Below, in pieces: positions 44,327 to 52,407 of a stretch of DNA of 64,000 nucleotides. Positions within the stretch are counted from its first letter, which is position 1, and each line of letters opens with the position of its first letter. The notes under the pieces were generated by a model. It was not told the origin of the DNA, did no database searches, and was given only the letters and a program-made list of their open reading frames with translations. This DNA comes from Lustribacter sp965277075 (GTDB taxonomy: Bacteria > Vulcanimicrobiota > Vulcanimicrobiia > Vulcanimicrobiales > Vulcanimicrobiaceae): contig OZ255707.1 of NCBI GenBank assembly GCA_965277075.1, positions 310,001 to 374,000 on the forward strand, read 5' to 3'. The position numbers and the translations under genes were made by a program.

Positions 44327-44748
44327 ATGGAGCGAAACGTCCAGTACTTGTTGACGAAAAAGTTGACGAAGATGCCCGCGAGCGTCGAGACGAACCAGGT
44401 CTTGTGACCGTGACCGAGCCAGGTTGACAAGGTCTGGCCGACGATCAAGCCGACGACGAGCGCCAGCACGGAGACGGCCATAAACGATGCGCCCTCTTTG
44501 CCGACGTGACCCTGAGAACGAAACGTCCACGCGCGATTGAGAAAATAGTTGGACACACCGCCCGCCAAGAACGCGACCGAGTAAATCGACATCCACTGGA
44601 CGGTGCCGTCATGATGCGGAACGAGCTGTTGCAGCACCGTGAAGATGACGAGGTTCACGATAAACCCCGAAGCACCGACGATGCCGAATTTCACGAACTG
44701 CCGCAGGCCGCGGCGCTGCGTGAGCCGGCCCAAGAGCGATTCGCTCAC
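44323..44748 (-). CDS. GtrA family membrane protein
   Basis: The 141-residue product starts at GTG 44748. It has four hydrophobic segments with the family pattern FVKFGIVGASGFIVNLVIF, SYFLNRAWTFRS and FVNFFVNKYWTFRS; the repeated N-[RK]-x-W-T-F is the GtrA signature. GtrA-type proteins are thought to flip undecaprenyl-phosphate-linked sugars. It is sandwiched by 4-base overlaps between the two membrane glycosyltransferases, a strong sign of joint function. Confidence 0.9.
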   Translation of the reverse strand: MSESLLGRLTQRRGLRQFVKFGIVGASGFIVNLVIFTVLQQLVPHHDGTVQWMSIYSVAFLAGGVSNYFLNRAWTFRSQGHVGKEGASFMAVSVLALVVGLIVGQTLSTWLGHGHKTWFVSTLAGIFVNFFVNKYWTFRSI

Positions 44749-46283
44749 GCGACCCAGTACCAATCCGCGAAAAGCACGGTGAAAAGTCCCAACAGCGGCA
44801 TCGAAAACGCGACGATCGCGTTGTTGACGTTCGGCTTCGCGCCCCACAAACCGAAGAGCGCGAACATCGGAAAGAGAACGAGCGCGAAGCGCGGCATGCT
44901 CATCAGGCTCGACGTGCACATCGGGACGAGGATCGAGACCGCCATATACGCGATGTACGACACGCGCAGACGGCGGAATCCGATAACGAGTACGCCGAGC
45001 ATCAACAGCGTGAACGTCACTTCGAGCAGCTGATTTGCGATGGTCTGCGGTGCGTATGGTCCGGTGATGATGTGGAGCGCGTGAGCGAAGCTGACCCATG
45101 GCGGCGCAAGCGCGCGTCCCCAATGCTTCTGGACGTGCGAGAACATCAGCGGGTCGCCGTTGAGAATCCAGAGGTACGCCATGTACGCGGCGAGGCCCAG
45201 CGGAACGAGGCACATGCCGAGGATGGGCCGCACGATCGTGTCGAGCGGCCACTTGAACCAGTCGCCGCGCGCTTCGTAGAGCGCGATGACCCATTCGATG
45301 GAGAACGGGACGAGCAGCAAGACGCCCTCGACGCGCGCGAGCGACGCGAACGCGCCGAGGATGCCGGCGGCAAGCCAGCGCCGTTCGCGGATGTAATAGA
45401 ACGACGCGACCGACAAAAACAAGAAGAGCGACTCGGTGTAGACGGCCGAGAAGAAGATCGCGGTCGGAAAGATTGAGACGTAGAAGACGGCGCGGTGCGC
45501 GACGGCTCGGTTGAATTCGTGCTCGACGAGTTTGTAGAGATAGAGCAGCGCGAAGAAGCTGGCCACGTTCGAGATCAGCAATCCGGCGACGAGATGGTTA
45601 TTCGTCAAGGCGCCGAGTGCAGCTATCAGGAGCGGATAGAGCGGGAAGAACGCGGGTTCCGTTCCCGAGTAGCCGGTGGTCGCGATGCCGATGTAATGCT
45701 CGGCATCCCAGCGACCCCAGACCGCCAGCAGCGGGTTCGTCGACGCCGCGAAGTGGATGCCGGCGCGTTGCCCGACGATGATCGTCGCGAGCTCGGCGAT
45801 GATGATGATGGGGACGCGCGTGACGACGAAGGTCACGAGCACATCGCGAACCGTCGCGTTGAAGCGCGCGGCGATCAGCAGTTTCACCAACCCGAACAAG
45901 CCGAACGCGAGGGCCGCCGAACGCCCGATCGTGCTCATGCCGGCCGGCGCGACCATCACGACCCACAGCAACGCCAGCATCGCCCACGATGCGACGTCCC
46001 AGCGTAACGCGGCCGCGTAGCCGATGTCGGTCCGATGCGCGAAATAGCGTGCGTACGCATCCCAAATCCAAATCGCGCCGAGCGGACCGCAAACAAGTGC
46101 CGCCAGCAGCGTCAACTGCAGCGTCGCATTGGCGTGCGGGGCATGCGTCAAATAGGCGTACCAGGCGAAAAAGCCGGCACTGACGCCTCCGAAAGCAACG
46201 GTGATGAGTGCGGGCCATCCACCTGCGGCGACCGCTTCGAGCCGTCGCGAACGAGCCGCGTCACCGACGAACGCGAGATTCAC
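44745..46283 (-). CDS. PIG-V-like membrane mannosyltransferase
   Basis: The 512-residue protein has roughly 12-13 membrane segments. WGRWDAEHYIGIATTGY and AFFPLYPLLIAALG match the luminal catalytic loop of PIG-V/GPI mannosyltransferase II relatives (the WD Asp is the likely base). SAVYTESLFLFLSVASFYY and FASLARVEGVLL are also typical. The donor is expected to be a polyprenyl-phosphate mannose or hexose. It heads the minus-strand operon leading to GtrA and GT39, divergent from glpX. Confidence 0.82.
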   Translation of the reverse strand: MNLAFVGDAARSRRLEAVAAGGWPALITVAFGGVSAGFFAWYAYLTHAPHANATLQLTLLAALVCGPLGAIWIWDAYARYFAHRTDIGYAAALRWDVASWAMLALLWVVMVAPAGMSTIGRSAALAFGLFGLVKLLIAARFNATVRDVLVTFVVTRVPIIIIAELATIIVGQRAGIHFAASTNPLLAVWGRWDAEHYIGIATTGYSGTEPAFFPLYPLLIAALGALTNNHLVAGLLISNVASFFALLYLYKLVEHEFNRAVAHRAVFYVSIFPTAIFFSAVYTESLFLFLSVASFYYIRERRWLAAGILGAFASLARVEGVLLLVPFSIEWVIALYEARGDWFKWPLDTIVRPILGMCLVPLGLAAYMAYLWILNGDPLMFSHVQKHWGRALAPPWVSFAHALHIITGPYAPQTIANQLLEVTFTLLMLGVLVIGFRRLRVSYIAYMAVSILVPMCTSSLMSMPRFALVLFPMFALFGLWGAKPNVNNAIVAFSMPLLGLFTVLFADWYWVA

Positions 46284-46358
46284 GGGCTCGAACCTTTGCG
46301 CGATCCTCGAGGGCGGCCTGCATGAGCCGGCGGGGTGGACGGGTAACGTGATGTGCCC

Positions 46359-47360
46359 ATGCTAAACGTAACCGGCCGAACGCCGGTCGATACGCTCGAT
46401 TTCGTCAAAGTAACGGAATCCGCGGCACTCGCCGCATCGCGTTGGATGGGCCGTGGCGAGCGGAATATCGCCGACGGCGCGGCCGTCGAAAAAATGCGTG
46501 AAGCGCTCAACGGCATGGAGATCGCGGGCCGCATCGTCATCGGCGAAGGCGAACGCGACGAAGCGCCGATGCTCTTCATCGGCGAGGAACTCGGACGGGG
46601 CGGCTATGCTGTCGACATCGCGGTCGATCCGGTCGAAGGCACGAATCTCGTCGCGAACGGTTTGCCGAATTCGATCGCAGTGATGGCGCTCTCCGAGCGC
46701 GGCGGACTGCTGCACGCGCCCGACTCGTACATGCAGAAACTCGCGGTCGGTCCGAAGGCCGCCGCATACGTTCACATCGACGCGCCGGTCGCGGAGAATC
46801 TCGAAGCGGTCGCGAACGCGCTCGAGCGTCCGATCAACGACATTACCGTCGTCATTCTCGAACGTCCGCGGCACGAAGGCTTGATCGCCGCGGTGCGCGC
46901 CGCGGGTGCGCGGATAAAACTGATCTCCGACGGCGACGTCGACGCGGCGATTGCCACGGCGATCGAAGGCACGGGAATCCACGTGTCGATGGGCATCGGT
47001 GGCGCTCCGGAGGGCGTCTTGGCGGCGGCGGCGCTGAAATGCCTGGGCGGCGGTTTTATGGGGCGGCTCAAGCCACGCAGCGACGACGAAGCGGCGCGCG
47101 CGCGGGCGATGGGCTTCGGCGATCTGGACCGGGTGCTTTCGATCGACGATCTGGCGATCGGCGAGAACATCGTGTTCGTCGCCACCGGTATCACCGACGG
47201 CGATCTGGTCCGGGGCGTGCGTTTCACCGGCAATCAGGCCAAAACGCACTCGATTCTCATTCATAGCACGAGCGGAACCGTTCGGTTCATCGAGAGTGTT
47301 CATCGCTTAGGGGCAAAGCCGAAATCGCCGGCCGTCGGCGGCGCACCGCAACACACGTGA
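46359..47360 (+). CDS. glpX: Fructose-1,6-bisphosphatase class II
   Basis: The 333-residue product (ATG 46359; GTG 46353 is also in frame) is GlpX-type FBPase, some of which also hydrolyse sedoheptulose 1,7-bisphosphate. It has RIVIGEGERDEAPMLFIGEE, DIAVDPVEGTN with the metal-binding Asp residues, the ILERPRHEGLI block and GIGGAPEGVLAAAALK. It is a gluconeogenic enzyme. A GTGA overlap couples it to the dehydrogenase gene. Confidence 0.95.
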   Translation: MLNVTGRTPVDTLDFVKVTESAALAASRWMGRGERNIADGAAVEKMREALNGMEIAGRIVIGEGERDEAPMLFIGEELGRGGYAVDIAVDPVEGTNLVANGLPNSIAVMALSERGGLLHAPDSYMQKLAVGPKAAAYVHIDAPVAENLEAVANALERPINDITVVILERPRHEGLIAAVRAAGARIKLISDGDVDAAIATAIEGTGIHVSMGIGGAPEGVLAAAALKCLGGGFMGRLKPRSDDEAARARAMGFGDLDRVLSIDDLAIGENIVFVATGITDGDLVRGVRFTGNQAKTHSILIHSTSGTVRFIESVHRLGAKPKSPAVGGAPQHT

Positions 47361-48772
47361 ACACCAGCACTACACATTCTTTCGACCTCGTCATCATCGG
47401 CGCCGGGTCCGGCGGATACGCCGCCGCCCGAACGGCGCGCGATCTCGGCGCATCGGTCGCATTCGCCGACAAAGGCCCCCTCGGCGGGCTCTGTATACTG
47501 CGCGGGTGCATGCCCTCGAAAACGTTGATCGCTACCGGCGATGCGGCATACGACGTCCGCCATGCGGCTGAGCTCGGCGTTCACGCCGGCGAACCGACGG
47601 TCGATTTTGCGGCCGTGATGAAACGCAAACGCGAGATCATCGCGGGCTTCACGGATTACCGCGTCGCGGGCATCGAGACGTATCCGATCTTCGAGGGTCA
47701 AGCGCGATTCGAGTCACCGCACCGGCTGCGCGTCGGTGACGATGTGCTGGAAGCCAAGAGTTTCATTATCGCCACGGGGAGTACGATTGCGCCGGCCGTT
47801 ATTCCGGGGCTCGAGGAAGCCGGCTTCATCAACAGCGACGACGCGCTGGAGCTCGCCGAGCCGCCGAAGTCGCTCGTCGTGCTCGGCGGCGGCTACGTCG
47901 GTTCCGAGCTGACGCAATTTTACGCACGCATCGGCGTACCGACGACGATCCTCATTCGCAGCGCGCACCTGCTCTCCGGCGAAGATACCGACGTCGGTGA
48001 GGGCCTCACGCATTATTTTCGTGAGGAAGGGATCGCCGTCGAAACGCGTGCGCACGTGCAGCGCGTCAGCGTCCGCGACGACGGGCTGAAGGTCGTTCAC
48101 TACCTGCAAGACGGTGAAGCGAAGAGCGTTGCGGCGCACGAGGTCTTTTACGCTCTCGGCCGCGTCCCGAATATCGAAGGTCTCGCTCTCGACGCCGCCG
48201 GGGTCGAAGCGCACAACGTCCTCGGCATCACGGTTGATGAAACGATGCGCACGTCGCAGCACCACATTTTCGCGGTCGGCGACGTCACCGGGCGCTTTCT
48301 GCTGGTTCACGTCGCTATCCAGCAAGGCGAGGTCGCCGCGCGCAATGCGATCGTCGGCACGCGCGACGCGATCGACTACAGCTTGACCCGGACGCACACG
48401 GTGTTCACCGATCCGCAAGTTGCGATCGTCGGCGATTCGGAAAAGGATCTGGAACGCGCAGGCGTCGCGTATCTTGTCGCGACGACACCGTTCAACGATC
48501 ACGGGAAAGCGATCGCGATCGGTAAGACTAAGGGATTCGTCAAGATGATGGCATCGCCGATCGACGGCCGCATCCTGGGCTGTGCGATTCTCGGGCCGGA
48601 TGCCTCGGATCTGATCCATGAGATGATCGTGGCGTTGTATTACCGCGCGACGGTGTTCGACTTCATCAAAATCCCGCATCTGCATCCGACGATGGCAGAG
48701 ATTCTCACGTATCCGGCCGAGGAAATCGCCGAGAGGATATCGACTGCGCGGCCGCTCGCCATCGCTCGATGA
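47357..48772 (+). CDS. Dihydrolipoamide dehydrogenase/mercuric reductase-like flavoprotein
   Basis: The 471-residue pyridine nucleotide-disulfide oxidoreductase begins with the FAD loop VIIGAGSGGYAAA (12-24). It carries the redox pair Cys46 and Cys51 in GGLCILRGCMPSKT, the second NAD(P) loop VLGGGYVGSELTQFY, the FAD-binding FAVGDVTG and the C-terminal active-site His in HLHPTMAE. CILRGC replaces the usual CLNVGC. No 2-oxoacid dehydrogenase gene is nearby, so the exact substrate is unknown; the lipoamide type fits best. Confidence 0.9.
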   Translation: MNTSTTHSFDLVIIGAGSGGYAAARTARDLGASVAFADKGPLGGLCILRGCMPSKTLIATGDAAYDVRHAAELGVHAGEPTVDFAAVMKRKREIIAGFTDYRVAGIETYPIFEGQARFESPHRLRVGDDVLEAKSFIIATGSTIAPAVIPGLEEAGFINSDDALELAEPPKSLVVLGGGYVGSELTQFYARIGVPTTILIRSAHLLSGEDTDVGEGLTHYFREEGIAVETRAHVQRVSVRDDGLKVVHYLQDGEAKSVAAHEVFYALGRVPNIEGLALDAAGVEAHNVLGITVDETMRTSQHHIFAVGDVTGRFLLVHVAIQQGEVAARNAIVGTRDAIDYSLTRTHTVFTDPQVAIVGDSEKDLERAGVAYLVATTPFNDHGKAIAIGKTKGFVKMMASPIDGRILGCAILGPDASDLIHEMIVALYYRATVFDFIKIPHLHPTMAEILTYPAEEIAERISTARPLAIAR

Positions 48773-49674
48773 CGCTCGATGTCGCGGTCGTGCAATGGAA
48801 GCCACGGAAAGGCGACCTCGCGGCAAACTTCGGCGCGCTCGAAGACACGTTCGCACAGTTGCGCACGGGACCGGGCGGCGCGCCGGCACTCGTCGTGTTG
48901 CCCGAAGCCGCGATGACCGGATATTTTCTCGAAGGCGGCGTGTACGAACTCGCGCTCTCCGCTCCCGCTTTCGCCGCGAGACTCGACGCGGCGTGGCGCG
49001 CCGGCGGCGGCACGGCGCCGATCGATATTTGCGCGGGCTTCTACGAGAACGCGGACGGCGCGTATCACAATAGCGCACTCTACGCGACGCTCGGTGGTTC
49101 CGGCGTAACGATCGCGCACGTGCATCGCAAGATGTTCTTGCCGACCTACGGCGTGTTCGACGAGGAGCGGTTTCTCACGCGCGGTCGCAAACTCGACGTG
49201 TTTCAAAGCGCATTCGGGACGACGGCCATCTTGATTTGTGAAGATGCTTGGCATTCGATCATGCCGACGATCGCGGCACTCAAAGGCGCGCGGCTCATCA
49301 TCGTTCCGAGCGCATCGCCGGGTCGTGGTCTCGCTGGAGCCGGCTTGCTCGAGAGCGTCGAGCGGTGGCGCTCGCTGCTGACGCTCGCCGCGAGCGAGCA
49401 CGGCGTCTACATCCTGTATGCGGGGCTTACGGGATTCGAAGGCGGTAAAGGCATGTCGGGAGGCTCGAGCATCATTTCACCGCACGGCGAGCTGTTGGCG
49501 TCGCTCGACGAACTCTCGAGCGCGATGCTGCGCGGAACGCTCGATTCCACTGACGTCGATCTGGCTCGCGCGACGCTGCCGTTGCTCGGCGATCTCGGGG
49601 CCGTATTGCCGGACCTCTGGTACGACGACGCGTTGCCTCTCCCGCGTGCGGTGAACGATGCTGCCCGTCGTTGA
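48769..49674 (+). CDS. Carbon-nitrogen hydrolase (nitrilase superfamily)
   Basis: The 301-residue product has the nitrilase triad Glu46 (VVLPEAAMTGY), Lys121 (HRKMFLPTYGVFDE) and Cys157 (ILICEDAWH). It overlaps NadE by 17 bases and the dehydrogenase by ATGA. In glutamine-dependent NAD synthetases a nitrilase domain supplies ammonia to NadE; the HRKMFLPTYGVFDE segment is very like that domain. So this may be a separately encoded amidotransferase subunit. An independent omega-amidase-like role is the alternative. Confidence 0.88.
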   Translation: MTLDVAVVQWKPRKGDLAANFGALEDTFAQLRTGPGGAPALVVLPEAAMTGYFLEGGVYELALSAPAFAARLDAAWRAGGGTAPIDICAGFYENADGAYHNSALYATLGGSGVTIAHVHRKMFLPTYGVFDEERFLTRGRKLDVFQSAFGTTAILICEDAWHSIMPTIAALKGARLIIVPSASPGRGLAGAGLLESVERWRSLLTLAASEHGVYILYAGLTGFEGGKGMSGGSSIISPHGELLASLDELSSAMLRGTLDSTDVDLARATLPLLGDLGAVLPDLWYDDALPLPRAVNDAARR

Positions 49675-50506
49675 CGTTCGGCCGCATCGCGTCGATGTGC
49701 TCGGGATCGATCCGGCGCTCGCGGAGCGCTGGCTGGTCGCGTTCTTGCACGACGAGATGGCCGTGCGCCGCGGCATCGGGAAGGCCGTGCTCGGCCTGAG
49801 CGGGGGAATCGATTCGGCGGTCGTCGCCTATCTTTGCGCACGCGCGCTCGGTCCCGAAAACGTGCACGCGATCCGCATGCCCTACCGCACGTCGAGCGCC
49901 GATTCGCTGGCCGACGCGCAGACCGTGATCGACGCACTCGGCATCAACGCGGAAACGATCGAGATCAGCGACGCGGTCGACGGCTACCTGCGATCCGCGC
50001 CCGACGCCGACCCGCGCCGGCGCGGCAACGTGATGGCGCGTATGCGCATGCTGATCCTCTTCGATCAGTCGGCGCGGTTCGGCGCGTTGCCGGTCGGTAC
50101 CGGAAACAAAACCGAGCGATTGATGGGCTATTTTACGTGGCATGCCGATGATACGCCGCCGGTGAATCCGATCGGTGATCTCTACAAAACGCAGGTGTGG
50201 GCGCTCGCACGCCATCTCGGCGTCGCCGCGCAGCTCATCCACAAGCCGCCGAGCGCCGACCTCGAGGCGAATCAGACGGACGAAACCGATCTCGGCATCA
50301 CGTACCTGCGCGCGGACCTCATCTTGGCGCAGATCCTGGCCGGCTATCGCGACGAGCAGATCGTCGCGTGTGGATTCGAGGCCCACGAGGTGACGCTCGT
50401 TCGGCGGCGCGTCGAGAGCACGCACTGGAAGCGGCATCTGCCGACCACGGCGCTCGTCTCGGCCACGGCGATCAACGAATTCTATCTGCGGCCGGTGGAC
50501 TTTTGA
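49658..50506 (+). CDS. nadE: NAD+ synthase
   Basis: The 282-residue product is NadE, which amidates nicotinic acid adenine dinucleotide using ATP. It has the P-loop LGLSGGIDSAVVAYL near residue 47, PYRTSSADSLADA, RMRMLILFDQSARF, GTGNKTERLMGYFTWHADD and the C-terminal KPPSADLEANQTDE. It lacks an amidotransferase domain of its own and would take ammonia directly or from the adjacent nitrilase. Its TGA overlaps the TTG of the siroheme-like gene. Confidence 0.95.
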   Translation: MLPVVDVRPHRVDVLGIDPALAERWLVAFLHDEMAVRRGIGKAVLGLSGGIDSAVVAYLCARALGPENVHAIRMPYRTSSADSLADAQTVIDALGINAETIEISDAVDGYLRSAPDADPRRRGNVMARMRMLILFDQSARFGALPVGTGNKTERLMGYFTWHADDTPPVNPIGDLYKTQVWALARHLGVAAQLIHKPPSADLEANQTDETDLGITYLRADLILAQILAGYRDEQIVACGFEAHEVTLVRRRVESTHWKRHLPTTALVSATAINEFYLRPVDF

Positions 50507-51132
50507 GCGTCCGGGTCGCGCCGGACCCGTTGCCGCCGGCATTCTTTCCCGTCAGTCTCAACCTCGTCGGACGGCGCTGTGTCGTGATCGGCTCGGCCGA
50601 CGACCGCGAAGCGATCGAAAAAACACATGACTTGCACGAAGTCGGGGCTGACGTCGTGTGGCTGCAAGACGTCGCGCACATTCGTGAAGAAGACGTCGCC
50701 GGCGCGTTCTTCGTCATCTCGACGCCGCAAGATCTCGCGCTCTCGATCTGGTTGCGCGACCTTGCCGACCGCCACCGGTTTCTGTTGTGCGCGATCGATC
50801 AGCCCGCGCAGGGGTTCGTCGCGATGCAGGCGATCGTCAAGTCCGGGCCGGCGCGCATCGGCATCTCGACGGGCGGCATCGCGCCGCGCGTCGGCGGCCG
50901 GCTGAAAGACGCGCTGCAAAGTGCGATGGACGAGACGTTCGCACGTTTCCTCGCGTGCCTGCGGCACCAGCGGCGTTTAAATCGCGCACGCAATCCCGAG
51001 AGTTCGGCCGCGCGTCGCGCGACGATGATCTCAGCGGCCGAGGGATTCGCCGTCGACGTGCGCATCACGTACCCGCAGTGGTTTCTCGACGAACTGGCCG
51101 CACAGTTGCCGGCCGTAAAGGGCGACGGTTGA
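50503..51132 (+). CDS. Precorrin-2 dehydrogenase/sirohydrochlorin ferrochelatase-like protein
   Basis: The 209-residue product starts at TTG 50503. It follows the CysG N-terminal/Met8 layout: PAFFPVSLNLVGRRCVVIGS (NAD-binding strand), FFVISTPQDLALSIWLRD, LCAIDQPAQGFVAMQAIV, and ARIGISTGGIAPRVGGRLKDAL. The Gly-rich loop is IGSADDREAIEKTH rather than the common GGGxVA, and the usual R-K after the loop is absent. This suggests a diverged member. It would make siroheme for sulfite or nitrite reductase, which are not in the window. Confidence 0.75.
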   Translation: MSVRVAPDPLPPAFFPVSLNLVGRRCVVIGSADDREAIEKTHDLHEVGADVVWLQDVAHIREEDVAGAFFVISTPQDLALSIWLRDLADRHRFLLCAIDQPAQGFVAMQAIVKSGPARIGISTGGIAPRVGGRLKDALQSAMDETFARFLACLRHQRRLNRARNPESSAARRATMISAAEGFAVDVRITYPQWFLDELAAQLPAVKGDG

Positions 51133-51135
51133 GGC

Positions 51136-52398
51136 GTGGCGTCGGTAGAAATCGTCACGATCGGCACCGAGATTCTGCTCGGCCATCTCATCGACACGAA
51201 TTCCGCGTACATCTCGCGCGAACTCGCCGATCACGGTGTCGACGTGTACGCGAAACATTCGGTCGGCGACAACACCGCGCGTCTCGCACGGATGCTCGAC
51301 GACGTGCTGGAACGAGCCGACGGCGCGATAACGACCGGCGGACTGGGCCCGACCGTCGATGACTTGACCAAGGACGCGGTCGCACACGCGGTCGGCGATG
51401 TTTTGGAACTGCACGCGCCGTCATTGCGCGCGCTCGAGGAACGCTTCAAATACTTCAACCGGCCGATGTCGGACAACAACCGCCGCCAAGCCGTTCTGCC
51501 CTCGCGCGCGCACGTGATGCCGAACGCGCACGGGACGGCACCGGGCTTTATCGCCATGCGTCCCGACGGAAAGTTCGTCGCGTGCATGCCGGGCGTGCCG
51601 CGCGAGATGAAACCGATGCTCGACGAAGCGCTGGTTCCGTGGCTCGTCGAGCGCTTTGATCTCAAAAGTGCGATCTACACAAGAACGCTGCACACGATCG
51701 GCATCGGCGAGTCCGAGCTCGACCGGCGTGTGGAAGATCTGTTTCGAACGCTCGAGAATCCGAAGATCGCGATGCTCGCGCACGGCGGACGCGTCGATGT
51801 GAAAGTCATGGCAAAGGCGCCGAGCCGCGAAGCCGCCGACGCGATGATCGCGCCGGTCGCCGCGACGCTGCGCGAGCGCATCGGCAGCGGGTATTTCGGC
51901 GACGACCAGACGACGATCGGCGGCGCGATCGTGGGCGAACTCGCGCGGCGGGGAAAGACGCTCGCGACCGCGGAATCCGTAACCGGCGGCGCGGTCGCCG
52001 ATGCGATCGTTTCGGTCCCAGGCGCTTCCAAGGTGTTTCTCGCCGGTATCGTTGCGTACGATAACGCGGTCAAGATATCGGCGCTGGGCGTGCGCGCCGA
52101 CACGCTTTCGGCGCACGGCGCGGTCAGCGAGGAGACCGCAATCGAGATGGCGCGTGGTGCGAAGCGCGCATTTCACACCGACTTCTCACTTGCGACGACC
52201 GGAATTGCCGGCCCCGATGGCGGAAGTGACGACAAACCAGTCGGGCTCGTGTGGTTTGCTTTATCGGACGACGTAGGCGCGGTCGAAACGCATCGCCTCA
52301 CGTTTCCGGGACAGCGATCCGATATTCGAGATCGAGCGGCAATGACGGCGCAAAGTATTCTTTGGCGCCGTTTGGAACGCGATACGCCTTCAGGATAA
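51136..52398 (+). CDS. cinA: CinA family protein (nicotinamide-nucleotide amidase/ADP-ribose pyrophosphatase)
   Basis: The 420-residue product starts at GTG 51136. The N-terminal MoCF-like domain has VEIVTIGTEILLGHLIDTNS, TTGGLGPTVDDLTKD and MPGVPREM (COG1058). The C-terminal PncC domain has TAESVTGGAVADAIVSVPGAS and TTGIAGPDGGSDDKPVG. PncC deamidates NMN; the second residue after AES is Val where Cys is usual, while the catalytic Ser is kept. Close to nadE, it probably belongs to NAD recycling. It is followed after 9 bases by the subtilase gene. Confidence 0.93.
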   Translation: MASVEIVTIGTEILLGHLIDTNSAYISRELADHGVDVYAKHSVGDNTARLARMLDDVLERADGAITTGGLGPTVDDLTKDAVAHAVGDVLELHAPSLRALEERFKYFNRPMSDNNRRQAVLPSRAHVMPNAHGTAPGFIAMRPDGKFVACMPGVPREMKPMLDEALVPWLVERFDLKSAIYTRTLHTIGIGESELDRRVEDLFRTLENPKIAMLAHGGRVDVKVMAKAPSREAADAMIAPVAATLRERIGSGYFGDDQTTIGGAIVGELARRGKTLATAESVTGGAVADAIVSVPGASKVFLAGIVAYDNAVKISALGVRADTLSAHGAVSEETAIEMARGAKRAFHTDFSLATTGIAGPDGGSDDKPVGLVWFALSDDVGAVETHRLTFPGQRSDIRDRAAMTAQSILWRRLERDTPSG

Positions 52399-52407
52399 CG
52401 ACTACAT

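Noticed and set aside
51976..52000. Loss of PncC activity in CinA because of AESVTGG
   Set aside because: The catalytic Ser is kept and the Cys-to-Val change alone does not show inactivity.
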